Made by a program: the position numbers and the translations under genes. Shown one piece after another: positions 9,404 to 17,214 of a DNA stretch of 64,000 nucleotides. The notes below the pieces were generated by a model, which had not been told where the DNA came from, did no database searches, and was given only the letters and a program-made list of their open reading frames with translations. The DNA is from JBGVSA01 sp049840475 (GTDB lineage Bacteria; Pseudomonadota; Gammaproteobacteria; Burkholderiales; Rhodocyclaceae): assembly GCA_049840475.1 (NCBI GenBank), contig JASGKX010000002.1, forward strand, positions 372,001-436,000, given 5' to 3'. Each line of letters begins with the position of its first letter. Position 1 is the first letter of the stretch.

Positions 9404-11039
9404 TCACGAACTGCACGACAGTGCGGAACACCCGGGTCGATTGCGCGCCCATTCGGGACGGCGGGCGAACAGATCCTCGTTGTCAGGTTGTTCATCGTAG
9501 GGCCGCTGCAATACCGTCAGCAAGCGTTCGATGCGCGAGGTATCACCCGCCGTCGCGGCGTCGATGGCCTCTTGCGCCATCCAGTTGCGCAGGACGTACT
9601 TGGGGTTGGCGGCGTTCATGCGCACGCGCCGGGTTTCAGCGGTTTCGCCCTGACTGCGCACGCGGGTAGCGTACTGGTCGAGCCAGCCCGCGAGTTGCAG
9701 AAGATGGCCGCCGTCCAGCACTGCCGGGTCGTAGAACGCCTCGCGCAAGACGTCGATACGAGCGTCCTTGTTGGCGTCTTCGCGGCAATCGATGTCGGCC
9801 AGCCGACGGAAGAAGATCGTCATATCGGTTTCTTCCGCCTGCAACACAGAGAACAGGTCGCTTACCAACGAGTCATCCATGAGCGTATCGGCACGCAGGC
9901 CAAGCTTGTCGGCCAGCATGCTTGCCCAGGTCTGCTCGAAGGTCTGTCGATAGAGTTCCAGTCCGGCATGAAGACCGGCCTCCTCCTCAATCAACACGGT
10001 GAGTGCGCCCGCCAGCCGGGTCAGATTCCAATAGGCGATTTGCGGCTGCTGGCCATAGGCATAGCGGCGACCCTGCGCATCGGTAGTGTTAGGCGTCCAG
10101 CCGGGATCGAACCCCTCCAGCCAGCCGTAAGGGCCATAGTCGATCGTCAGGCCGAGGATCGACATGTTGTCGGTATTCATTACACCGTGTACGAACCCCA
10201 CGCGCATCCAGTGCGCGACCATTACGGCAGTGCGTTCAACAGACTTCGGCAAACCACGCCGCGTAGGTTTCTGCGCTCGGTTCGCCGAACTCCGGGTAGT
10301 GATGGCGGATCACCCAATCGGCCAGCGCACGCATATTGTCGGCTTCATCTTCGGCGGCGAAGATCTCAAAGTTGCCGAAGCGGACGAAGCTGGGCGCCAC
10401 ACGGCACACGACCGCGCCGGGCTCGGTGGCAGGCCGACCGTCGTAGAACATGTCACGCACAACACCATCGCCCGTCTCGACCAGGCTCAATGCGCGTGTC
10501 GTCGGGATGCCTAGGTGAAACATCGCCTCGCTGCACAAGAACTCACGGATCGAGGAGCGCAGTACGGCACGACCATCGGCATGGCGTGAATAAGGCGTCT
10601 TGCCTGCGCCCTTGAGCTGAAACTCCTGCCGCCGCCCGTCACGATCGATGATTTCGCCCAACGTGATGGCGCGCCCGTCCCCCAACTGCCCCGCCCAATT
10701 GCCAAATTGGTGGCCACCGTAACGCGCCGCGTAAGGCTTCATGCCCGGCAATACACGCGAACCGGCCAGCACTTCGGCAACCAGTCCCGTTTCGGCCGGC
10801 CGGGTAATGCCCAGTGAGTGTCCCAGTACATCCGACCAGGCAAGCAGGCGAGGAATACTCGCAGCGGTCGGCTCTACGCGCGAATACACCGCGCCCGGCG
10901 CCGGACGAGGAATATTGCGTGTGTCGGTATCAGCAGAAAGCGATCGAACGAAAAGATCGTCGAACTGGAATGCGTCGAGCGGACGCAGAGGCAGGTCGGG
11001 GGCATTCATGTTTTGTTGTGTGTCGGGGCAAGTGGTCAT
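9404..11039 (-). pseudogene. selO: SelO protein adenylyltransferase (YdiU), one-base frameshift
   Basis: SelO is a pseudokinase-fold enzyme that AMPylates protein Ser/Thr/Tyr residues. The first part, from 11039, carries RYGGHQFGNWAGQLGDGRA and the LKGAGKTPYSR nucleotide loop, and stops at 10240. The remainder, with GVMNTDNMSILGLTIDYGPYG, continues in another frame to 9404 and ends in the typical SALSCSS. Exactly one extra base (near 10241, after GTC in GTCTGTTGAAC) separates the halves. Removing it restores 544 aa, the family length, with AEVVERT as in E. coli ADVVART. It is either a true recent frameshift or a sequence error. The start could also be 11009 (MNAPDLP). Confidence 0.9.
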
Positions 11040-11121
11040 TCTAGGCTGTATGCCGCATGCCGACACCCATCGTGCCGATAGTGCTGGCATCATCGCTCGC
11101 CTTACTGAAAGGAGTCGCCCG

Positions 11122-11361
11122 ATGGCCAATGACAAACTGCCTGCCCTGCCCGAACTCGCGCCGGGGCGTTATCGCCACTACAAGGGCGGCGAATACGAAG
11201 TCGTCAGCGTTGCGCGGCATTCCGAAACGCTGGAACCCATGGTGGTCTATCGTCCGCTCTACAACGATAGCGGTTGGTGGGTGCGCCCGTGGGCCATGTT
11301 CGTGGAAGAGATTGAAGTGCAGGGTCAGCAGCAACAGCGCTTTGCGCGGGTCGGCGACTGA
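11122..11361 (+). CDS. DUF1653 family protein, 79 aa
   Basis: A small soluble protein of the DUF1653 family, whose core pattern is GRYRHYKGGEYEVV followed by a 'YRPLYNDSGWWVRP' box; both are present (residues about 13-27 and 46-60). The family is widespread and of unknown function. The start is fixed by the binding site AAAGGAG (11108-11114) before ATG 11122. It is divergent from selO and convergent with infA, and stands alone. Confidence in the family is high; none in function. Confidence 0.88.
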   Translation: MANDKLPALPELAPGRYRHYKGGEYEVVSVARHSETLEPMVVYRPLYNDSGWWVRPWAMFVEEIEVQGQQQQRFARVGD

Positions 11362-11469
11362 TCTCGCAGACGCGACAAAGCCTCGCCGCCTGGGCGATGC
11401 CTGAACCCCGCTGGAGCGGGAGGTACGTCTGCCTGAATGGACCTCGGTCAGATGGCGTCGCCGTGTGCG

Positions 11470-11494
11470 CCGCCGCATCGATCACATCAAGTGA
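11470..11494. repeat. Inverted repeat downstream of infA
   Basis: CGATCAC / GTGATCG with a five-base centre, in the 150-base gap between the convergent DUF1653 and infA genes. It may form the 3' hairpin of either transcript, but there is no T-run. Confidence 0.4.
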
Positions 11495-11512
11495 TCGGAC
11501 CGGGGATACGTC

Positions 11513-11785
11513 TTAGCGACGGCGGAAGTTGCTCCTGCGCTGGCCGGTCGGACCGGGGCCGCGGGACTCGATGTGACGGAACGTGATGCGAGCCTTGGTC
11601 AGGTCGTAGGGCGACATTTCCAGGTTGACTTTGTCGCCGGCAAGGATACGGATGCGGTGCTGGCGCATCTTGCCCGCAACGTAGGCGATCACTTCGATGC
11701 CGTTGTCGAGCGTCACGCGAAAACGCGTGTCAGGAAGTACTTCGTTTACAACGCCACTCAGTTCAATGACTTCTTCTTTTGCCAT
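11513..11785 (-). CDS. infA: Translation initiation factor IF-1
   Basis: IF-1 is an OB-fold protein that occupies the ribosomal A site during initiation. The product has the standard MAKEEVIELSGVVNEVLP start, the GKMRQHRIRI central strand and the LTKARITFR motif. It is 90 aa, longer than the usual 72, with a basic tail (GPTGQRRSNFRRR) after residue 72. Burkholderiales often carry two infA copies, one in the ribosomal-protein region. This one stands alone next to cspA, so it is probably the accessory copy, perhaps stress or cold linked (inference from location). A clear AGGAACC-type binding site precedes the ATG on the minus strand. Confidence 0.93.
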   Translation of the reverse strand: MAKEEVIELSGVVNEVLPDTRFRVTLDNGIEVIAYVAGKMRQHRIRILAGDKVNLEMSPYDLTKARITFRHIESRGPGPTGQRRSNFRRR

Positions 11786-11991
11786 AGATAGTTGGTTCCT
11801 TTGGTCCCGCTAGCGGGATGTAGTATGGACAGCAGGCGCGAGAGTATAGCCGCCTGATCGGTCCGACCGGCAATTGCCGGGGTAAAAATGCTGGGGGCGG
11901 GGGCGCGGGCAGGTCCGGAAACGGACGGGCGGGGTCCTCGTCACGAGGCACTACGAGTCGTGCCACAGACCACGCGGCATCGACTTACAAG

Positions 11992-12020
11992 AAAAAAAGC
12001 CCGGCGCTGCCGGGCTTTTT
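11992..12020 (-). terminator. Rho-independent terminator of cspA
   Basis: GCCCGG / CCGGGC stem with a T-run on the minus strand immediately after cspA; A- and T-runs on both sides. Confidence 0.85.
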
Positions 12021-12036
12021 CGCACACTACGCCAGC

Positions 12037-12243
12037 TTATTCAGCGGGGCGAATGTTCGAAGCTTGCTTGCCCTTCGGGCCGGTCGTGATATCGAAGGCC
12101 ACGCGCTGGTTTTCTTGCAGCGACTTGAAACCTTGCGATTGAATTGCGGAGAAGTGAGCGAAGAGGTCTTCACCACCGCCGTCCGGAGTAATGAAACCGA
12201 AACCCTTGGCGTCGTTAAACCACTTGACTGTACCAGTTGCCAT
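12037..12243 (-). CDS. cspA: Cold-shock protein CspA family
   Basis: A 68-aa single cold-shock domain that binds single-stranded RNA/DNA and melts mRNA structure. RNP1 (KGFGFITP, about 13-20) and RNP2 (DLFAHFSAI, about 26-34) are intact, and the conserved KWFN start is present. The start is ATG 12243 with AGGA about 8 bases before it. A leader of about 130 bases precedes it from a plausible promoter at 12382-12410. It contains CAGG/CCTG hairpins, as is usual for thermosensitive cspA mRNAs. Its own terminator follows. Function assigned by very strong family similarity. Confidence 0.96.
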   Translation of the reverse strand: MATGTVKWFNDAKGFGFITPDGGGEDLFAHFSAIQSQGFKSLQENQRVAFDITTGPKGKQASNIRPAE

Positions 12244-12544
12244 AATAGCGTCCTGAAAATTTGAATTAAAACGAGTTGCAGGAATCCCTGCGGTTGGAGA
12301 ATCAAGATCTGCTAGATGACTAACCGACGTACCGTTGGGAACAGTATGGAGAGACACACTTAACCCGGATTCCCAGCGCACATAATGCCCATTTGCGAGA
12401 CATCACGCAAGTGCCCTTCGTCACATATCGTGACAAACCTCCTCTGAACCGCAGATCAAGGCGCGGCGGGGCTTGGACGCAACTTACAAAGAGTTTCCAT
12501 GTCTTGCAGGAACACGGGGGATTTCCCTGACTCAACCCGATACC
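12244..12544. other. Intergenic region: cspA leader and promoter, upstream of TPR gene
   Basis: 301 bases between divergent genes. The left half is the cspA 5' leader. A TGGGAA / TTCCCA inverted pair flanks about 28 bases near the transcript start (12335-12375). The right half should hold the promoter of the TPR membrane-protein gene, which I could not define. Confidence 0.5.
12382..12410 (-). promoter_or_regulatory. Candidate cspA promoter
   Basis: On the minus strand TTGCGT, a 17-base spacer and CATTAT (4 of 6 in the -10). Transcription would begin near 12375, giving a leader of about 130 bases. Confidence 0.4.
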
Positions 12545-13336
12545 ATGTCGCTCCTGAATACTCTTACCAGTCTCGCCACCATGCCAGTTTTCGGTATTGG
12601 CCTGCACATTCTCATCGCGCTGTATTTCGGCATCCACGCCGTACGCAGCAGACAGAATATGTACTGGGTGCTGATCCTGTTCATGTTCCCGCTGCTCGGT
12701 AGCATCGTGTACTTCTTCGCGATCTATTTGCCGGAGCTTCGCGGCAGTCGGGGCGCATTTGCGGTCCGCCGGGCCATCAACCAGGCAGTCAGCCCGGCGC
12801 GCAACCTGCGTGAAGCACGCGCGGCAGTCGAACAGACGCCGACCGTGGGCAACCGCATGAAGCTTGCTGCGGCGCTGGCCGACGCAGGACAGTCGCAAGA
12901 AGCGCTGACCATCTACCGCGAAGCCGCGACCGGTCCGTTCGCCGATGACCCTGCCCTGCTGCAAGGTCTGGCTCGCGTGCAGCTTGAATGCGGTCAACCG
13001 GCCGAATGCGCGGCCACGCTGGAACGTCTGTTCGCCGCGCATCCTGAAACACGTCGCCAGCCGGAACCCGCTCTGCGCTATGCACTGGCCCTGGCCAACA
13101 CAAACGCCAGCGGCGCGCGCGAAGCCTTTGAAGCCGCCTTGGTCGTCGCGGCCGACCCCGAGCCCAAGTGCCGTTACGCCGACTGGCTGCGCACACAAGG
13201 GAATACGGCGGACGCCGTGCGCGCCCGCTCGCTGTATGAAGAAATCGTCAAGGATTCGCGCTTCTGGCCGCGTTACGCCCGCAACGTGAATCGTGAATGG
13301 CTGCAACGGGCCCAATCGGGCCTTGCCGCCGGTTGA
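12545..13336 (+). CDS. Membrane-anchored tetratricopeptide repeat protein
   Basis: A 263-aa protein with two N-terminal membrane helices (about 14-32 and 40-62). Their pattern (NMYWVLILFMFPLLGSIVYFF) resembles the PLDc_N domain found before many membrane proteins. The rest (about 75-255) is cytoplasmic helical repeats of TPR type, for example the AAALADAGQSQEALTIYREA unit. ATG 12545 is preferred because the longer open frame upstream has no membrane or family character. It probably acts as a membrane-linked scaffold; partners are unknown. It lies 57 bases before the beta-helix gene on the same strand, so co-transcription is possible. Confidence 0.8.
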   Translation: MSLLNTLTSLATMPVFGIGLHILIALYFGIHAVRSRQNMYWVLILFMFPLLGSIVYFFAIYLPELRGSRGAFAVRRAINQAVSPARNLREARAAVEQTPTVGNRMKLAAALADAGQSQEALTIYREAATGPFADDPALLQGLARVQLECGQPAECAATLERLFAAHPETRRQPEPALRYALALANTNASGAREAFEAALVVAADPEPKCRYADWLRTQGNTADAVRARSLYEEIVKDSRFWPRYARNVNREWLQRAQSGLAAG

Positions 13337-13393
13337 AGCACTTTGCCGCATGGCACGGCGCGGTCTTTTGCGCCACGCAACACGTATAGAACC

Positions 13394-14485
13394 ATGAACA
13401 AGAAATTTCTGTCGCTCACCCTGCTCTGTTCACTTGCGACCCTGGCCTTCCCTGCCGCAGCCGCACGCCCCGTCAAGAACATCGCCAAGCCCGCCGCGCC
13501 CGTCGTCACGCCGATAGATGATTGCACCGTAAACGTGGCGGTCGGCGGCGACATCCAGGCTGCCATCGATGGGTTGCCAACGGACGGCTCGCGCGCTGTC
13601 GTCTGTCTGTCGCGCGGCGAATACCGCGTCCAGCGTTTTGTCGCCATCGAGCGCGACAACACCACACTGCGCGGCGAAGGCGTGGAGACCATCGTGCGCC
13701 TGGCGCCCGGCGTGCAAAGCTCGGTGCTGCTGGTGGGTGACTATCGGCAGGCCCAGCCCTCGCGCGTAACGCGCAATGTGATCGTCGAGCGCATGCTGCT
13801 CGAAGGCAATGGCGACCAGGGCGGCGAATTCGACCCGCAATACGCTTACCTCACCAACAGCGGCGTGACGGTGCGATCCGGGCAGGACATCATCATCCGC
13901 GACCTTACGGTGAACAACTGCCGCAGCGCCGGCATCCTCACTGAATACAGCAGCGCCAACGTCCTCATCCAGGGCAACACGGTGTACGGTTCGATCTGGG
14001 ACGGGATTTCGCTCAACCGCGCGCTGCGTACCCAGGTTACCGGCAATACGCTGGCGGGCAATCATGCCGCAGGGATCACCACCGAAAACCTGCAGGACAG
14101 CGAGATCCGTGACAACGTCATGCGCAACAACGGCTCTCACGGCATCTATTTCGCCGACGCGTATCGCAATGAGGTCAGTGGCAACACCTTCCTGCACAAC
14201 GGCGGTTCGGGCGTGTTCATTACCTGCTCCATCCGTACGCGCGACCCGGTGCGCTGCTGGGACAACAGCATGAGCTCCAACAATCGCTTCCAGTCCAACA
14301 CCTTCGCCGGCAACCAGTACGGCTACAGCGTGGCACCGGACGACGCCGCCAACTGCAAGCCCGCCGACGTGCGCGCCAATGCATCGCTCAGCGACGCGTT
14401 CCGTGACGAGAACCACGAACCTTCGTGGGACCGCTATGGGCGCTGTCTCGTCTACAACGACGTACGCAGCCTGGCCCGCAACTGA
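13394..14485 (+). CDS. Secreted right-handed parallel beta-helix repeat protein
   Basis: A 363-aa exported protein: Sec signal peptide with cleavage after about residue 23 (AFPAAAA|RP), then a beta-helix of NosD/pectate-lyase-like repeats (about 60-310) with many Asn-rich turns such as VNNCRSAGI, GNTVYGSIWDGI and RNNGSHGIYFADA. Cys residues near the C-terminus may pair. No GH28 catalytic motif is present, so the activity is unknown; carbohydrate binding or epimerase/lyase action is typical for such folds. The start ATG 13394 is set by the signal peptide. A strong terminator follows. It stands between two GH28 genes, which hints at a polysaccharide link (inference). Confidence 0.85.
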   Translation: MNKKFLSLTLLCSLATLAFPAAAARPVKNIAKPAAPVVTPIDDCTVNVAVGGDIQAAIDGLPTDGSRAVVCLSRGEYRVQRFVAIERDNTTLRGEGVETIVRLAPGVQSSVLLVGDYRQAQPSRVTRNVIVERMLLEGNGDQGGEFDPQYAYLTNSGVTVRSGQDIIIRDLTVNNCRSAGILTEYSSANVLIQGNTVYGSIWDGISLNRALRTQVTGNTLAGNHAAGITTENLQDSEIRDNVMRNNGSHGIYFADAYRNEVSGNTFLHNGGSGVFITCSIRTRDPVRCWDNSMSSNNRFQSNTFAGNQYGYSVAPDDAANCKPADVRANASLSDAFRDENHEPSWDRYGRCLVYNDVRSLARN

Positions 14486-14498
14486 ACACCCCGCCAAT

Positions 14499-14532
14499 AA
14501 AAAAAGGCATCCCGAGGGATGCCCTTTTTTTG
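14499..14532. terminator. Bidirectional rho-independent terminator
   Basis: A7 - GGCATCCC / GGGATGCC - T7, with a 3-base loop, between the convergent beta-helix and purine permease genes. Confidence 0.92.
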
Positions 14533-14549
14533 TTTGCCGACGCTCCCGC

Positions 14550-15854
14550 TCAACCCGGGAAGAAGGTGTACTTGGTGATGAACAACGCGGAGATCACCCA
14601 TGCCGCCGGGTGCACGTCGCGCGCACGGCCGGTGCAGAGCTTCAGCACGCTGTAGCTGATGAAGCCGAAGGCCAGGCCGTTGGCGATCGAGTACGTGAAC
14701 GGCATCGCCAGAGCGGTCAGTGCAGCGGGCGCCGCCTCAGTCACGTCGTCCCAGTTCACTTCGACCAGCTCGCGCATCATCACGCCAGCCACGTACAGCA
14801 GCGCCGGTGCGGTCGCATATGCCGGCACCGAGGTCGCCAGCGGCGCAATGAACAACGCCAGCACGAACAGCAAGGCCACGACCAGCGCGGTCAGGCCCGT
14901 ACGACCACCCGCCTGCACGCCCGAAGCGCTTTCAACGTAAGCAGTCGTCGAGCTGGTACCCAGCAGCGAGCCAGCCAGGATGGCGATGCTGTCGGCGAAC
15001 AGCGCACGGCCCAGCCGCTTTTGCGGATTGCCCGGCGCGTCTTCGCGCAGCAGACCAGCACGCTTGGCCACACCCATCAGCGTGCCGGTGGCATCGAACA
15101 CCTCGACCAGCACCATGGTCAGCACCACGGCGACGAAGCCGCCTTGCAGCGCGCCCGCCAGATCGAGCTTGAAGAAGGTCGGCGAAATCGACGGCGGCGC
15201 CGAGAACACGCCCTTGATCTCGTTGTAACCGAGCAGCGTGCCGATCACCGTCACCGCCAGAATGCCGATCAGGATTGCCCCTCGCACGCGCAGCGCATCG
15301 AGCACGCCAATGATGAAGAAGCCCAGCACCGTCAGCAGTGCGGCCGGCTTGTGCAGATCGCCCAGCGTCACCAGCGTTGCAGGGTGATCAACGATGATGC
15401 CGGCGTTCGACAGCGCGATGATCGCCAGGAACAGGCCGATACCCGCCGTGATCGAGCAACGCAGCGTATGCGGAATGCCAGCGATCAGCCATGCGCGCAG
15501 GCCGAGGATGGTGATGGCCAGGAAGATGCAGCCCGAAATGAACACGGCACCAAGCGCGGCTTCCCACGAGTAGCCCATGGTCTTGACCACGGCAAACGTG
15601 AAGAAGGCGTTCAGCCCCATGCCAGGCGCCATGCCGACCGGATAGTTGGCGGCCAGCGCCATGACCAGCGTGCCGATGGCCGCTGCCAGGCAAGTCGCCA
15701 CAAACACAGAGTTGTGGTCCATGCCGGTCTGCGACAGCAGCGTTGGGTTGACGAACAGGATGTACGCCATCGTCAGGAACGTGGTGAAGCCAGCAATGAC
15801 TTCGGTCCTGACGCTGGTGCCGTGCTCCTTGAGCTTGAAGAAGGATTCCAGCAT
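14550..15854 (-). CDS. NCS2-family purine (adenine/guanine/hypoxanthine) permease, AzgA type
   Basis: A 434-aa, roughly 13-helix inner-membrane proton symporter of the AzgA/PbuG/GhxP branch of the uracil-xanthine permease fold. Signature segments are TEVIAGFTTFLTMAYILFVNP (about 16-36), the NYPVGMAPGMGLNAFF loop, GTSSTTAYVESASGVQAGGRTGL (about 300-322) and the C-terminal YSIANGLAFGFI. It should import hypoxanthine, guanine or adenine for salvage. The start ATG 15854 matches the MLESFFKLKEHGT start of the family. No purine riboswitch was recognised in the leader. It is not linked to other purine genes here. Confidence 0.92.
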   Translation of the reverse strand: MLESFFKLKEHGTSVRTEVIAGFTTFLTMAYILFVNPTLLSQTGMDHNSVFVATCLAAAIGTLVMALAANYPVGMAPGMGLNAFFTFAVVKTMGYSWEAALGAVFISGCIFLAITILGLRAWLIAGIPHTLRCSITAGIGLFLAIIALSNAGIIVDHPATLVTLGDLHKPAALLTVLGFFIIGVLDALRVRGAILIGILAVTVIGTLLGYNEIKGVFSAPPSISPTFFKLDLAGALQGGFVAVVLTMVLVEVFDATGTLMGVAKRAGLLREDAPGNPQKRLGRALFADSIAILAGSLLGTSSTTAYVESASGVQAGGRTGLTALVVALLFVLALFIAPLATSVPAYATAPALLYVAGVMMRELVEVNWDDVTEAAPAALTALAMPFTYSIANGLAFGFISYSVLKLCTGRARDVHPAAWVISALFITKYTFFPG

Positions 15855-16115
15855 GTAATGAGCCCCTTGGTGGGTGTGGATCAGGGTGAATCGGCATGCC
15901 ACGGGATGCCGCATTGCAGCAAGGCCGTGGCGGGCAACGTGCGGGCGCGATTGTAACCACGACACGGCCCGCCGGTCTTGCGGCAGGTAAGGATTCCTTC
16001 GGCCGATAGGGTGTTTTCCGGACGGTAGCTCAGCAGGCGCGAAGCTTGCGGATGGAACGGTACAGGGGTGTCAGAGGTCTTGGCGCCCACATTTCAACAC
16101 ATGGAGGAGAACATC

Positions 16116-16346
16116 ATGAAACGCTCCGGACCCCTCGCTGCGGCCATATCGGCAGCGGTACTGAGTATCGGCCTGGCGGCTTGCGCAAACATGACCCCGC
16201 GTGAACGCGACACCGCCGTCGGTGCGGCCATCGGTGGCGCGGCCGGTGCCATCATCGACGACGGTGGTGCCGTCGGCACATTGGGTGGTGCCGCCGTGGG
16301 CGGCGTCATTGGCAATCAGGTCGGCAAGAACCGCGAGAAAAAATAG
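16116..16346 (+). CDS. Glycine-zipper lipoprotein, OsmB-like
   Basis: A 76-aa outer-membrane lipoprotein: signal peptide with lipobox ending at about Cys23 (GLAAC). A double glycine zipper follows (VGAAIGGAAGAI and AAVGGVIGNQVG) and a short basic tail. This is the OsmB / Rick_17kDa-like pattern of envelope and biofilm-stress lipoproteins. An excellent binding site (GGAGGAGA, 16103-16110) fixes the start. It is monocistronic. Osmotic or stress induction is known for OsmB in E. coli, but is only inferred here. Confidence 0.85.
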   Translation: MKRSGPLAAAISAAVLSIGLAACANMTPRERDTAVGAAIGGAAGAIIDDGGAVGTLGGAAVGGVIGNQVGKNREKK

Positions 16347-16387
16347 CTGATGCAATGGTGGGGCTGGTGACGCTGCGGCCAAGCCGA

Positions 16388-17005
16388 TCACGCCGCGACA
16401 CGCGCCGCAGGCCCCCGCCGCGCAACTTCCATAAACCGCTCGTGCGTCCGGACGAACGCATTGGCCGCTTCGTTCAAATGACGCGCCTCATCGCGCACCT
16501 TGTCTGAAGCCGCTGCACCGTGTTGTTCTAGCGGTTTCACGCCCAGAGACCCATCGGGCAACGGGTGTGTGTACTGGCCGATACGCAAGACCAGATCGGT
16601 GGCGGCGGCATCAAGATTGGTTGCCGCCTGCGCGAGCGCTTCATTCAGGAATTCGGGCGCGAGCGTGCGCCATGCACGGACCATATAAAAGAGCGGATCG
16701 ACTTTCGCTTTGTCGAACGGCGCGATGAAGTCATGGTTCGACAAGAACTGCACGATGCTCGTATCAGGCATCACCGCTTCGATCTGTTCGACGATCAGCG
16801 CGTCGCGCTCCCCTCTCATCCGTTCGACATGACGACGCCCCATGTGCTCGGCGTACTGTTCGAGCGCGGCCCATATCGCCAAGGCAATGACGAGTGCAAC
16901 GAACGGCGGCCACGCAAAGCGCCAGACTGGCCCCGGCCACAGCAACCAGGCTTCGGCACCCATGACGAGAATCAGCACAATCACCCGGGCCGTCGTACGG
17001 TTCAT
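16388..17005 (-). CDS. Hypothetical membrane protein, 205 aa
   Basis: I do not recognise a named family. Two N-terminal hydrophobic helices (about 6-22 and 28-46) are followed by a long cytoplasmic helical region with the motifs HMGRRHVERMRGERDALIVEQIEAV and FLSNHDFIAPFDKAKVDPLFYMV. ATG 17005 is chosen because residues before it are non-family and basic. It overlaps no other gene and converges on the OsmB-like gene. Function unknown. Confidence 0.7.
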   Translation of the reverse strand: MNRTTARVIVLILVMGAEAWLLWPGPVWRFAWPPFVALVIALAIWAALEQYAEHMGRRHVERMRGERDALIVEQIEAVMPDTSIVQFLSNHDFIAPFDKAKVDPLFYMVRAWRTLAPEFLNEALAQAATNLDAAATDLVLRIGQYTHPLPDGSLGVKPLEQHGAAASDKVRDEARHLNEAANAFVRTHERFMEVARRGPAARVAA

Positions 17006-17214
17006 CGCGCGCTCCGTGAAGGTCTTCGATTCATTATGGCAAAGCACATGCCACCAGCAACGTCCGTGCGCGTGGCGTGTTTTTACAATCTGGGCCGACC
17101 TCATGCGAGTACAGTGCGCTCCGTTGCGGACAGCACATGCAGCCGCCGCGATACAAGACCGCTTTTCTGGCATGCCTCATCGGCATGCATGAGCGGCATC
17201 CAAGGAGACCCGAT

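Noticed and set aside
14379..15956. 525-codon plus-strand frame over the purine permease
   Set aside because: Shadow of the permease; composition is Gln/His/Arg-rich and unlike a real protein.
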